This document shows, piece by piece, positions 14,766 through 24,500 of a stretch of DNA of 55,028 nt (the first letter of the stretch is position 1; each line of letters begins with the position of its first letter). Made by a program: the position numbers and the translations under genes. The stretch covers positions 1-55,028 of the forward strand of contig MSGT01000007.1 of NCBI GenBank assembly GCA_001940825.1. Direction: 5' to 3'. The notes beneath the pieces were generated by a model. It saw only the letters and a list, made by a program, of their open reading frames with translations, did not search any database and was not told the origin of the DNA. Source of the DNA: Sphaerochaeta sp. Phil3. Lineage in GTDB: Bacteria; Spirochaetota; Spirochaetia; Sphaerochaetales; Sphaerochaetaceae.

Positions 14766-16658
14766 ATGATAAGACAACTAGATCCAATTGTCGCATCTCG
14801 AATAGCAGCGGGGGAGGTAGTCGAAAGACCCTCCTCCGTTCTTCGTGAACTCATAGACAACTCCATTGATGCAGGAGCGTCCAAGATAAGCGTATATGTA
14901 GACCAAGGAGGAATCAGAAGCCTTACGGTCGTTGACAACGGCTGTGGAATGGCAAAGGAGGACCTGCCGCTAGCCTGCATAAGCCATGCAACAAGCAAGA
15001 TAAGCACGCTCGACGATCTGTTCAACCTCCGAACCCTTGGATTCAGAGGAGAAGCCCTAAGCAGCATAGCCGCATGCTCCCTGCTTACGATAGACTCCAA
15101 CGGAAATAGGATAATAGTCGACAACGGACACCAAAGCGACATACTGTCAGGTAGCGTCTCACAGGGGACATCAGTAAGGATGGAGAACCTCTTTGAGATG
15201 ATACCCGCCAGGAAACTGTTCCTCCGCCGCCCTCAAACAGAGGCCACCGAATGCCGCAAGGTGTTCCTCGAAAAGGCTCTTGGCTTCGAAAAAGTCGAGT
15301 TCCTGTTCTTCGTCGATGGCGAACTCAAGATACACTTGGCAGGTGCCCCAAAGCAAAAGAGATGCGTGGATGTCATGTCAATGGACAGGTCCTTTCAGCC
15401 TGCACAGATCCTTGAAATGGACTACACCTGCGACAATGCTAGTCTCTACGCAGTGGCAAGTGACCCATCCTGTTACAAGAGGGACAGGACACAGGTCAGA
15501 ATCTTTGTAAATGGAAGGGTCATAGACAGCTTTGCCTTGGTTCAGGCGGTGACCAATGCCTACTCCGCAGCACTCCCGGGCGGAGCGTTTCCGTTCTTCT
15601 ATCTCTTCATAGAAGACAATCCATCGCTTGTAGACTTCAACATCCACCCCGCAAAGCGGGAGTGCAAGATACGCAACCAAAGTCAGATCTATGGATGTGT
15701 CACTGCTATGATACGCAACGCCCTCCTTCATGGAGTGTTCAGCAACGGCAGTGCATCGTTGGACGAACAGCCGGAACCCCCTACCCTTTTGGATTCCAAC
15801 GATTTGGCTTCCAACAAGTTCTCTTCCACTCGGGTAGAATCCAGAACAAAAGCCTCTTTCGTAAAGGAGGAGTCTCCCTTCAAATACGGTGAGGTTCCAA
15901 GTTCATCTAAGGTGTCACATCATACGCCACCAAAAACAACAGCGGCAACGAGACCGGAGTCCAAGCCGTTCAATCCTTCGTGGTTCGAGAATGCAAGGGC
16001 CATAATGGATGCCTCAAGACAGGCGCAGAGACAGAAAGAAGACGGCCCAAAGGAATCGGGCTATGGAAAGGCCTTGTCGTCCTGTGAAACGTTGGGCAAA
16101 AAGCAGGCCACCCAGCAGTCAAATTACAAATACATTGGCCAACTCTTCGATACGTTCCTTCTTGTAGAACTTGGCGACCGTCTTCTGTTCATAGACCAGC
16201 ACGCCGCACACGAACGCATCCTCTATGACGAAATCGTAGCCCAGAAGGATGTCCAACGCCTAATCGTGCCGTACCAGTTCGAGACGGACCGCTCTGCAGA
16301 CGACTTCCTACTTGAAAACAGCATCATCTATGCCGATTTTGGCGTGGAACTCACCCGAGTGGAACCCATGCTGTGGGAGATGTCAACGATTCCCGCCGTG
16401 TGCCGAAAGAACGAGGCGGACATAGCTACGTATATACAGAACACCACGGGCGATGTGGACAGCGCGCGAAAAGGCCTCTTTGCAATCATGGCATGCCATG
16501 CGGCCATAAAGGCTGGGGATCCACTTGACAGCGTGACGGCGAAAGCCCTTGTTGACAAAGCCTTCAAGCTCGATGCAATGGTATGCCCCCATGGACGTAG
16601 CTTCACCTTTGAGATGTCAAAGGAAGAGCTCTACAGGAAAGTTGGAAGAATAGTCTAA
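14766..16658 (+). CDS. mutL: DNA mismatch repair protein MutL
   Basis: A 630-residue MutL, the ATPase and endonuclease that links MutS mismatch recognition to strand removal. The GHKL ATPase domain has ELIDNSIDAGA, VDNGCGM and GFRGEALSSIAA (residues about 28-100). A Ser/Pro/Lys-rich linker covers about 330-450. The C-terminal dimer domain has the metal-binding endonuclease motif IDQHAAHERILYDE, in which the last acidic residue of the DQHAx2Ex4E pattern is Asp. It also has ACHAAIKAGDP and the Zn-site CPHGRSFTF. It is thus likely a nicking MutL, as in bacteria that lack MutH. The gene follows the FecR-porin by 18 bp without a visible terminator between them. Length is normal for the family. Confidence 0.97.
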   Translation: MIRQLDPIVASRIAAGEVVERPSSVLRELIDNSIDAGASKISVYVDQGGIRSLTVVDNGCGMAKEDLPLACISHATSKISTLDDLFNLRTLGFRGEALSSIAACSLLTIDSNGNRIIVDNGHQSDILSGSVSQGTSVRMENLFEMIPARKLFLRRPQTEATECRKVFLEKALGFEKVEFLFFVDGELKIHLAGAPKQKRCVDVMSMDRSFQPAQILEMDYTCDNASLYAVASDPSCYKRDRTQVRIFVNGRVIDSFALVQAVTNAYSAALPGGAFPFFYLFIEDNPSLVDFNIHPAKRECKIRNQSQIYGCVTAMIRNALLHGVFSNGSASLDEQPEPPTLLDSNDLASNKFSSTRVESRTKASFVKEESPFKYGEVPSSSKVSHHTPPKTTAATRPESKPFNPSWFENARAIMDASRQAQRQKEDGPKESGYGKALSSCETLGKKQATQQSNYKYIGQLFDTFLLVELGDRLLFIDQHAAHERILYDEIVAQKDVQRLIVPYQFETDRSADDFLLENSIIYADFGVELTRVEPMLWEMSTIPAVCRKNEADIATYIQNTTGDVDSARKGLFAIMACHAAIKAGDPLDSVTAKALVDKAFKLDAMVCPHGRSFTFEMSKEELYRKVGRIV

Positions 16659-16699
16659 GAATAGTTCTATTGGAAGTCCTTAGAGCCGCTTCCCTATTG

Positions 16700-17503
16700 T
16701 TATTTCAAGTATTCCTTGATGAGAGCATCGATGTACTTCGTTTCCAAAGGAGTCTTTGAGGTTTCGAATGTGACTATGAAGTTCTTGCCTTGCAAGTATC
16801 CTGCATTGGCATAGTCCTGCAGCTTCCTTACGTTGTCGATGCAGTAGGAGGGACTATCCATCATACCTAGGTGCTCCCAGAAGTACGCCTTCCTCGTCCT
16901 TTTGTTGAGGACGAAGAAATCAGGATGGAGCACATCCATTTGGTTCAGGGAGATGGGGACTTCGTAGTGATAAGGAATTCCTTCGTAGAACAGTCTGTCT
17001 GCTATTATGACTTCGCTCTTTGAACGGACATGTTCGTTTTTCTTTGTATAGAAAGGACTTTCGTTTGAAACTGGCTTCTTGCGGTATTTTAGAGAACTCC
17101 ATTCCTTTACATACTCTTCATCAAGAGAGTCTATGGTTCTTATGAAGGGCCTTGCTTCCTTTGGAATTCTATCAAGTACCTTTGAAAGCTCCTGCATTGC
17201 ATCTGCGCTGTCCAGGGTTTTCAAGCATTTCTCCACTGCCTTGCGGCGTTTTTCCACTTCCTTCAGAATCTTTGCATCATAACCTTTCTGTGCAAGGGCC
17301 GTTACTGTTGATATCTTGTCTTTGCCGAGGTACTGAGAGGCGAGTCGATTCCTCTCATATTGTACATAGAAACGAGAACCTCCGTTTATATGCTTTACAG
17401 TAAGATTCCCATCCAATGCTTGAGACAAGGACTTCTTCAACCTGTTTTCAAGTTCAGAGAGCTCACTTAGGTTCCGCCTTAGTTCATTGTACAAGTTCTC
17501 CAT
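16700..17503 (-). CDS. PD-(D/E)XK nuclease-like hypothetical protein
   Basis: A 267-residue protein with a Leu/Lys/Glu-rich helical N-terminal half (likely coiled coil, residues about 1-120) and a C-terminal nuclease-like half. Candidate restriction-like catalytic residues are Glu in VRSKSEVIIADRL, Asp in LHPDFFVL about 30 residues later, and Glu in FWEHLGMMD 14 residues after that. This order suits PD-(D/E)XK folds of phage or mobile-element nucleases. The frame opens with TTG, but the ATG two codons later (17503) is the better start. It lies between mutL and the integrase, head to head with the latter, and could be the first accessory gene. The fold is inferred from motif spacing alone. Confidence 0.6.
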   Translation of the reverse strand: MENLYNELRRNLSELSELENRLKKSLSQALDGNLTVKHINGGSRFYVQYERNRLASQYLGKDKISTVTALAQKGYDAKILKEVEKRRKAVEKCLKTLDSADAMQELSKVLDRIPKEARPFIRTIDSLDEEYVKEWSSLKYRKKPVSNESPFYTKKNEHVRSKSEVIIADRLFYEGIPYHYEVPISLNQMDVLHPDFFVLNKRTRKAYFWEHLGMMDSPSYCIDNVRKLQDYANAGYLQGKNFIVTFETSKTPLETKYIDALIKEYLK

Positions 17504-17843
17504 AGTCAATTTTAATCTAGAAAACCGAAAATCGTCAAATCAAGATTAAAGCTTAATCTTTACCGAATCTTTTCTACAAAACCGCACAAAACTACTAAAT
17601 CCATCGAAAAACGCCATTTGAGAGCACTCAAATGATGTTTTTCCCTTCCGATTTCAGTTTCGCAAAAAACAACAAAAAAGGGAAATGTACCAAAAAACGT
17701 ACCAAAACCCATATAAAAAAAAGGACTTTCATATAGAAAAAAGGACACGGAATACAGCGTTGCTTAATCGGAAAAAGCCCTTGAACATCCTTGTATACGC
17801 AAGGAATCGCCTTGACTTTAGTTTTTCAAACGGAGGTAAGAAC
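17504..17843. other. Intergenic region with inverted repeats before the integrase
   Basis: This 340-base gap has no gene. It holds AGATTAA-AGC-TTAATCT (17542-17558) and CATTTGAG-AGCA-CTCAAATG (17615-17634), followed by a T5 run, and two copies of GTACCAAAA. The region is A-rich. The repeats could be integrase arm sites, operators or a stop signal for plus-strand transcription. No direct repeat of an attachment core was found by eye. Confidence 0.4.
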
Positions 17844-19229
17844 ATGAAGGAGAATCCGCTCTACTCGCTTGTACCAAAGAAACCAGGCAAAGGTTTCAGC
17901 TACAGACTAAAAATCGCTGCCGGAGGCAACAGAGGAGGATTGAAAAGCGTCGACAAAATCGCCGGAATCCTTGGTTACGAAGTTCCAGTCGTCAAGAGGA
18001 AGGATGCAGCGAACATCCTTGACGAATGGTTCGCCCTTGCAGACGAAAAAGCCGGACAAGAAACAAATCCGAACCTATACGAATATGCCAAGAAGGTTCT
18101 AACAAAGGATTCGCCTCTCTACGCAAGATTGGATGCTAGAAGAAAGAAAACAAAGAAAGACCCTATAAGCCTTCGTTATAGAAAAAGCTGTCTGCATGAG
18201 ATTGAAAGGTATAAGAAGATACTCTCGTGCTATCGTCTCAACGGTTTCAAGGCGAAGGACCTTGACAACCTAATATACAGACTGATTGAGGACGATGACT
18301 GCAGTGTAGTATCGATAAATCTTCTTCATCAGGCCCTACGTAAAGTTTATGACTATGCAATATCCCAAGGAATCACCGAAACAAACCCCGCAAGAATGAT
18401 AAAATTCCTCACTCCCCCTGAGGCGGAAAGGGAAATTCTGAATCCAGTGGAGATGATGAAGCTCATATCCAAAATCGATGATACGAACAGAATAGATTGG
18501 ATTGAAAAGCTAGTCTATATTACGACAGTCTATTCTGGAATAAGAAGAGGAGAATTGCTTTCCCTTCGAGTCTGCGATATACATCCGACGAAAGATGACC
18601 AAGGCAACGACTCCGAAGATGTCTATGTGATAGAAGTCAAAAGGAACTGGGACTATGAAAGACGAAGGTTCAAGTCTCCAAAAAGTGGAAAACCACGAAA
18701 TATATATGTGTGGAGAGATTTGGGAGAATTGTTGAAATTTCATTTCGAAGAGTTCGGATTGAGAGACCAAGACCTTGCCTTTCCTCTGGGAAAGAAAAAA
18801 AACGAAGTAAACTACACCGCAATGGTCTTTTCTAAGCATTTACGCGATAGACTCAAGGAGCTTGTCGGAATCGACAGGGAGGAGCAGAAAAGAAGAGGCA
18901 TCTCCTTCCACTCCTTACGACATTACTATGATACTGCGATGCAGAACAATGCAATGGACAACGAAGTAAGAAAGGACATAATGGAAGCGGTCGGCCACGA
19001 ATCCATAAGGGTCGACAACATGTACATACATGAATCAATGTTCTCAAAAAAACTAAGACTCGCAAAAATCAGCGGTTCCCTTTTCAACCTAAAGGATTTC
19101 TTCCCCAACGGCCTTCCAGAACACCTTCTGGACGAAAGGGAGAAAAAGGTCAGACTTTTGAAACGCAACAAGCATCAGATGCTGCTTCCGAACTCAGAGG
19201 AGAGGAACCCTTCGTCAGTGAACGTGTAG
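17844..19229 (+). CDS. Tyrosine recombinase / integrase
   Basis: A 461-residue site-specific recombinase of the phage-integrase family. The N-terminal part (about 1-170) suits arm-binding and core-binding domains. The C-terminal catalytic domain has the first Arg in YSGIRRGELLSL, the HxxR pair in SFHSLRHYYD, the second His in AVGHESIRV and the nucleophile Tyr in DNMYIHESMF. All catalytic residues I can check are present, so it may be active. I set the start at 17844 because GGAGGTAAGAAC precedes that ATG; 53 upstream codons have no signal. The last 55 bases overlap a convergent gene. It marks the start of a mobile module; the far end of that element was not found. Confidence 0.9.
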   Translation: MKENPLYSLVPKKPGKGFSYRLKIAAGGNRGGLKSVDKIAGILGYEVPVVKRKDAANILDEWFALADEKAGQETNPNLYEYAKKVLTKDSPLYARLDARRKKTKKDPISLRYRKSCLHEIERYKKILSCYRLNGFKAKDLDNLIYRLIEDDDCSVVSINLLHQALRKVYDYAISQGITETNPARMIKFLTPPEAEREILNPVEMMKLISKIDDTNRIDWIEKLVYITTVYSGIRRGELLSLRVCDIHPTKDDQGNDSEDVYVIEVKRNWDYERRRFKSPKSGKPRNIYVWRDLGELLKFHFEEFGLRDQDLAFPLGKKKNEVNYTAMVFSKHLRDRLKELVGIDREEQKRRGISFHSLRHYYDTAMQNNAMDNEVRKDIMEAVGHESIRVDNMYIHESMFSKKLRLAKISGSLFNLKDFFPNGLPEHLLDEREKKVRLLKRNKHQMLLPNSEERNPSSVNV

Positions 19230-19489
19230 CTCTTCCCTTCTGCGGTCCTTAGTGTGTGTCCTATAAGTTCACCGTCTATATAGCTGATGCACTTTCCATC
19301 GTACTGCGCCATGAACTGGAGGTTGTTCGTCGCTCTGCGGCAGAAGACCTCCAGATTCTTCGATATAAGGTCCCTGTTGTTCAGAAGGAAACGTTGGAAC
19401 GCATCCGTGAAGTGCCAGGAATCCACTTCGGCTTCGTAGTATCGATGGGAAGGGCCCTTTTCAAGGACCACAAGGCGATAGACGTACAT
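19175..19489 (-). CDS. Small hypothetical protein
   Basis: I do not recognise this 104-residue protein. It has no membrane segment or signal peptide and is mixed alpha/beta in character (MYVYRLVVLEKGPSHRYYEA at the N-terminus, SYTFTDEGFLSSEFGSSI at the end). AGGGGG lies 5 bases before the ATG, which supports translation. It is the last gene of a minus-strand set with the helicase and the 27-residue membrane peptide. Its 3' end overlaps the convergent integrase end by 55 bases, and such overlap could allow antisense interference between the two transcripts. Phage or plasmid origin is likely from the context. Confidence 0.6.
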   Translation of the reverse strand: MYVYRLVVLEKGPSHRYYEAEVDSWHFTDAFQRFLLNNRDLISKNLEVFCRRATNNLQFMAQYDGKCISYIDGELIGHTLRTAEGKSYTFTDEGFLSSEFGSSI

Positions 19490-19534
19490 ACAGAACCCCC
19501 TGATGGGATTCTACTGACATCCCCCTCGCCTTTT

Positions 19535-20974
19535 CTAGTCCCTTCCTCCAATCATGTGAGAGCTCTTCCTGATGACGGCTTCCCCTTCAACCTCTCCGAA
19601 GAGCGTCGGCTGCGCCTCGATCGAATAGTCCTTCGGAAGCTCCTTGGCGACCATCGAAAGCCCTGCATACCTTGCGTAGTCCTTGAGGAACCTCTTGTCC
19701 CCATAGTCCTCCTTGGAGTCGAGGGCCTCCTTGATCCGCTCGTCTATGGTCCCTGCGGCGCTTATGTTGTAGTAGATGCACGGAAGAATCTGTCCGTTGC
19801 GGTGTATCCTGCCACGGGCCTGGGCATACAGTTCATAGGAATCGGGAAGCGAGAAGAAGACCCCAAGCCTTGCTTTCTGCAGATTCAGACCATATCCCCC
19901 GCTCTGCCACTGGACGATGCACACGCAGTCGTCGTGCTTCGCGTAGTTGCTGTTCTCCAGGTCTTCGAGGTCGTGCCTCTGGCCGTTCTGTACGGCGTAT
20001 GGCTTGTCGAGCTTCCTGCAGAGCTCGATGATGCGCTTCGCATCCTCTTGGAACTGATGGAAGACCACCACACTCTCATCCGTACTCTGAAGAAGGTCCG
20101 ACAAGGCGTCGAGCTTTTCGCCGTTGTACGATGAGGCGATCCTTCTGAGCGCCATCCTGACGGTGGGTACGTCCTTTGCGACGAACCTTTCCCCTTCGAC
20201 TTCGACCTCCCCCTTCTCGTCGAAGCGTCTGTATTCGGTGGGCATCCCCACCTGTATCGTCATGTCCGTCGTCTCAGGGAGGTCTATGCACTCCTCCGTT
20301 CTAAGGCGGTGCATCCCATGGTCCGCAAGGTCCTCCATCAGTATATCCAGGTTCCTGTAGGGGTTCTTCTTGTTGAGGATGTCCTGGAACCTTCCGCCTG
20401 AAAGCCTTATGGAAACCATGTTGCAGAAGGATTCGAGGTATGCAGCCCTCTTCATGGGTCTGCCCAGCATCAGAAGATGCGTCCACATGTCCTCCCACTT
20501 TCCTCCGCAAGGAGTCCCCGAGAGGAGGGCCAGATGCCTGCTTTTGAAGGCAAGGTCCACCGCCGCGCGGGTGCGCTTGGCCGAGTAGTGCTTCACGAAG
20601 GAGCTCTCGTCCAGAACCACCGTACAATCTTTGAAGTTCGCTATCCAATCGCGGTTCGAGAGCTTGTCGTAGTTTATCACATACCATCCCGGAACGATTT
20701 CCGGTCCGGCCTTTGCATATTTGGGTTTCGTAAGGTCAGTGACAGGGGTGTCTTCGTCGCCCTTCTCCACCAGCCTTTCACGAAGGAATGACGTCCACAT
20801 GCCCACAAGGGACTTGGGGCAGACGATGAGCTTCACGTCGTCGTTCCACGCCTCAGATAGAAAATAGGACGCCGCTGTCTTGCCGGTTCCCAACCCCCAC
20901 CAGAGCAGAACCTTGTCCTGCCCTTTCTCCAAAACATCCTCCACCAGCTTTTCCTGATGCGCCAAAGGTTTCAT
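19535..20974 (-). CDS. SNF2-type DNA helicase/ATPase, mobile-element type
   Basis: A 479-residue superfamily 2 ATPase. Motif I is LLWWGLGTGKTAASYFL, motif II is VVLDESSFVKH (DESS in place of DEAH), motif III is LALLSGTPCGG, and the second RecA domain has VVVFHQFQEDAKR, a motif V-like VQWQSGGYGLNLQKA and motif VI QARGRIHRNGQ. Such compact SNF2-like enzymes are common in phages and integrative elements, where they remodel or translocate on DNA. I set the start at the Met in MKPLAHQEKL because GGAGGGG lies four bases upstream; the open frame runs further but lacks a signal. Its ATG overlaps the TGA of the 27-residue membrane peptide, so translation is coupled. The substrate is unknown. Confidence 0.85.
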   Translation of the reverse strand: MKPLAHQEKLVEDVLEKGQDKVLLWWGLGTGKTAASYFLSEAWNDDVKLIVCPKSLVGMWTSFLRERLVEKGDEDTPVTDLTKPKYAKAGPEIVPGWYVINYDKLSNRDWIANFKDCTVVLDESSFVKHYSAKRTRAAVDLAFKSRHLALLSGTPCGGKWEDMWTHLLMLGRPMKRAAYLESFCNMVSIRLSGGRFQDILNKKNPYRNLDILMEDLADHGMHRLRTEECIDLPETTDMTIQVGMPTEYRRFDEKGEVEVEGERFVAKDVPTVRMALRRIASSYNGEKLDALSDLLQSTDESVVVFHQFQEDAKRIIELCRKLDKPYAVQNGQRHDLEDLENSNYAKHDDCVCIVQWQSGGYGLNLQKARLGVFFSLPDSYELYAQARGRIHRNGQILPCIYYNISAAGTIDERIKEALDSKEDYGDKRFLKDYARYAGLSMVAKELPKDYSIEAQPTLFGEVEGEAVIRKSSHMIGGRD

Positions 20975-21054
20975 CTGCCCCTCCATTTCAGATAGAGCCA
21001 GAAGGCTCCGAACAGCATGAGGGCAGTAGCTGCAAACGACAATGCGAACGCCAT
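20971..21054 (-). CDS. 27-residue membrane peptide coupled to the helicase gene
   Basis: A tiny frame encodes MAFALSFAATALMLFGAFWL followed by YLKWRGR, one transmembrane helix with a positively charged end. AAGGAGG lies four bases before its ATG, one of the strongest ribosome sites in the window. Its TGA overlaps the helicase ATG (ATGA). It may be a coupling leader or a small membrane partner. I recognise no family. Confidence 0.6.
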   Translation of the reverse strand: MAFALSFAATALMLFGAFWLYLKWRGR

Positions 21055-21161
21055 ACCGCCTCCTTCCTTTGATTCTATCCCCAAGGCGGATTGCGACCAA
21101 ACCCAGGGACTGGAAACTCAGAGGTACAACCGATTAGAATCCCATGGAGGAGAAAAAGAAA

Positions 21162-21545
21162 ATGGAATACCGAAACGACGAAGACCAGAAAAAGAAGGAT
21201 GCAGAGCTTACAGCCATTCTGCTTGCGACCCAACAGACTCCGGGGGTGATGGTTGGAAAAGACCTCGTGTTCCTGTCTGAGGCAGCGATAGAGGAATGCT
21301 ACAACTACTACCTGTTCGAGGCGCTTGCAAGGAACATGCCGCAGGCCCTCAGGTTCCTGGGCATCGAAACCGACGACCCGATTGCACTTCAACGACTTGC
21401 GGACAAGGTGTTCGAAAGCATTCTGTTCGATGTCGCATGCAAAATGGGTGCGAAGAGCCTTGTACCGCTGGTGAGCGAAGCCGTGCAGAGAGGAATCGAG
21501 GGAATCGACCCCGAACCGAAGTTCACATTGGTGAACAATGATTGA
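21162..21545 (+). CDS. Hypothetical protein of the integrase module
   Basis: I do not recognise this 127-residue acidic, mostly helical protein. It starts MEYRNDEDQKKKDAELTAIL and has no signal peptide or membrane segment. The start at 21162 is preferred to the ATG 18 bases upstream because GGAGGAG lies 8 bases before it and overlaps the earlier ATG. A strong C-TTCG-G hairpin begins in its stop codon region. It runs opposite to the helicase set and may be a phage-type regulatory or structural accessory protein; there is no evidence to choose. Confidence 0.6.
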   Translation: MEYRNDEDQKKKDAELTAILLATQQTPGVMVGKDLVFLSEAAIEECYNYYLFEALARNMPQALRFLGIETDDPIALQRLADKVFESILFDVACKMGAKSLVPLVSEAVQRGIEGIDPEPKFTLVNND

Positions 21546-21570
21546 AGGACGGCCTTCGGGCCGTCCTTCT
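21545..21570. terminator. Bidirectional hairpin between convergent genes
   Basis: AAGGACGGCC-TTCG-GGCCGTCCTT is a perfect 10-bp stem closed by a C(TTCG)G tetraloop. It lies exactly between the plus-strand 127-residue gene and the end of the large minus-strand lipoprotein gene. The T-tract is short on both strands, but the stem is very stable. Confidence 0.8.
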
Positions 21571-24500
21571 ACCAGTACCCCACCCTTATCCTCAGGTCTC
21601 TGTAGTAGACGTTTCTGCTTGAGCCGTTCGTGTTCAACGCCCCCGATGTGGCGGCGATCCTCGTCGAACCGTTGGAGGCCGACACCGTGCTGCCTCCGAG
21701 GTTCAGCGAGGTCGGGTTCGATACCGTCGTGGTGCTTGCCGTATCTATGTCCTTGAGGGACACGTAGCTTCCGTTTGTCGTGTGCGAGGCGGCTATGGAC
21801 GCCACAGAGAAGGTGTTTGATTTGTAGTACTGGGTCACACCGCTTGTCCAGGATGAACCTGCACTCATGGGACAATTCACCCTTGTGGTTCCATTTATGA
21901 CAATCGAAGGGTTGGACGTTCCAAGCGAGGAACCAGGAGAACTTAGTCCGTATACGGTTTTTCCTGTAGAAATCAGATTCAATCCATTGGAGAATACTTT
22001 TGTCCACTGAAGGGTTCCATAGCAGTGGGCTGTCACCTTTGCTTTTACACCTACAGTTGTCCCTCCCCATGTTTTTGATTTCGAACAGCTCCAACTGAAC
22101 GAATTGCCAGGTTGCAAAGTAACTGTATCTGAGCCTTCGGTTGTTCCGTATGTCCCAGCCTCGGATCCATTGCATTTGATTGTCATATTGCTACGCGCAT
22201 AGTCCGTACCGCCCCATGCCCACCAGCCTATCTGGTTTCCTCTGGCTCTGTAGTAGACTGGCACAGCAGGAAAATTCGATGGAAGGGTGTAGGAACCAGA
22301 GGTTCCATCGACATAGTTGGATCCAGATGAAGTGGTACCTTTTATCTTGTCATCAACATTGTCAGCCACAGCGGCCCAATAAACCATCGAACCTATGCTT
22401 ATGCCATTGTATGTACCAGAGGCCGAAACGATGGTCGGCATTGTTCCCGATGAGTTCGTGACCCAAGAGCTTCCGTAGGAACTCAATAGATTATACACGT
22501 CCTTCCACCTGAAAGCCATCTGGCTCGTGCTCGGGTTCCCTCCCGTATATTCGTACCAGTGGTTGGGGACGTTGTAGAAGGAGTCTGTGTCGGCCGATGA
22601 CAAGGACGAGCTGACATGGAAGTCCGTGAGCTTCGTGCAGTTGTAGAACACCTTTGATCCGATGCTCGTTATCGTGTCGGGCATCCAGCAAGCAATGAGG
22701 TTGGTGTCACCCGAAAGCGTATTGGAGTTCAGCGTAGTCCTGCTTGGAGAGAAGGCGCAGTATTTGAGGGAGCTTCCGCTTCCCGCCGCCGATTCAGCCG
22801 AGTATATCGGTTCGAGCCACACCTTATGGTCCGTCGAGTTCGTGTATGCAAAGTCCACCGCACTCTGGGAGGAACTCCTTTCGTATGGTTTGAATCCAGT
22901 GATCACCTGCCCGCTAGGTATCGCTTTGGACGTATTGGAGCTTTCCGCCGCTGCCGTGAAGGATATGGAAGAACCCTTTGCGACGAACACGAAGCCTGCG
23001 GATGCACCGATCGTGACGTTCTTCGTAGCGGAGGTTCCTACTCCGGAAGGCAGCGTTCTATTTGACGTAGCCTTTATCACCATCGTGCCGACTTCGTAGC
23101 CTACAGTTAGGATTCCGCCGTTGGTTATCTTGTCGTAGTTGGAGTCCAGAGCCGTCTGAATCGACCAGGTTGCGCCTCTTTGGCTTTCATGGGTGGTCGC
23201 ATTGGCGTACTTCACCTTGAAGGACGAGACGTCCCTTATGTCGAGCTTGTCAGCGCCTTCTATGGAGAAGCCCGTGCTGTCTCCGTGACAGGTGTACACG
23301 ATCTTGTTCCTCTTCGCATAGGAAGCCGAGGAATCGTTCGTTTTGGACGAACCGTAGTAGTTGGCATCGTAGACCGCAAACGTCCTTGTACCTGGTTTCT
23401 GAGGCGTTACGGAGACGTTCTTCGTTCCAGTCGTCATATTCGAAGAAGAACTTCCATTGGTTCCTCCGCTGGAAAGCTCGACGCACTCGACCTTTAAGTC
23501 CGAAACCGCATCAGAACCATTGTCGCTCCATATCCCGTTCGTCCTCTTTCCGTTGGTGGTAGGGATCTGGACGGCGGTGTATTCGAACACCATCGTCGGG
23601 TTGTTCGCCGAATTGGAGGAGTTCTTGTAGTACCCGGTCGTCTGCGGGGTTATCGTATAGGTCGCAGTACGCCCCGAGTAGGATATGGAGGCGCTTGAAT
23701 TGAGGTTCGTAGGAGAAAAGTTGGTGTTCGTCGTGTTTTGGTCCATCGAAAGCTCGTAGCTCACCCAAGCTGCATAGAGCGTGTGGTTCCCTGCCGTGTG
23801 GACATACGTATCCTGTGTCGTCCGTGCTCCGGAATACCCGTACCCTTCGCTTCTGACGTTGCTCTGGAACCATCCTACGAACTTGTATCCAGTCCTTGTC
23901 GGAACCGGAAGCGTTCCGTACTTCAAATGGTACGTCACCGTCTTGCTTGAAGTCGGAGTCGTTCCTCCCTGTGGATCGAACGTGACGGTATAGTCGTTCG
24001 GCGTCCAAGCGGCGAACAGTTCCTCGGGAGTCGGGGTATCGACCTTCGTGTCCGCAGTCACCAGCTTGCTCTTGTCCTTGGACTTTGCTGCAGTCTCCGT
24101 CCTATACCATCCTTCGAAGGCATATCCCGTCCTCGTAGGCGTCGGAAGGGCCTTTGCATAGTCAGCATAGTCGTTCTTCACGTCGTTGGTCATGACGGAC
24201 CTGCCGAACGTTCCTGTATATCGTACAATATAGGAATCTATGGTCCTTGTGGATGTGCTCTCCGCATCATAGAGGGTCGGAGGTGTGTACTCGACGCTCT
24301 TGAACGTCACGTTCTTCTCCTTTCCTATCCAGCGTGCGTAGAGTTGTATCATCGCTCCGTTGGAGCTCTGGGCCGGAACCTTTGTGGTTTCTAGAATCTT
24401 CTGCCCGCTGCATGCAGCATCGTAGTACCAGCCGACGAAATAGTGGTGGTCGAGGCTCCATGCACTCGTGTTGAGGTCCGGCAGAACGGCATCGGAGCCC

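Noticed and set aside
16659-17843. Integrase attachment site duplication
   Set aside because: No convincing direct repeat was found by eye at both ends of the accessory region, and there is no tRNA next to the integrase.
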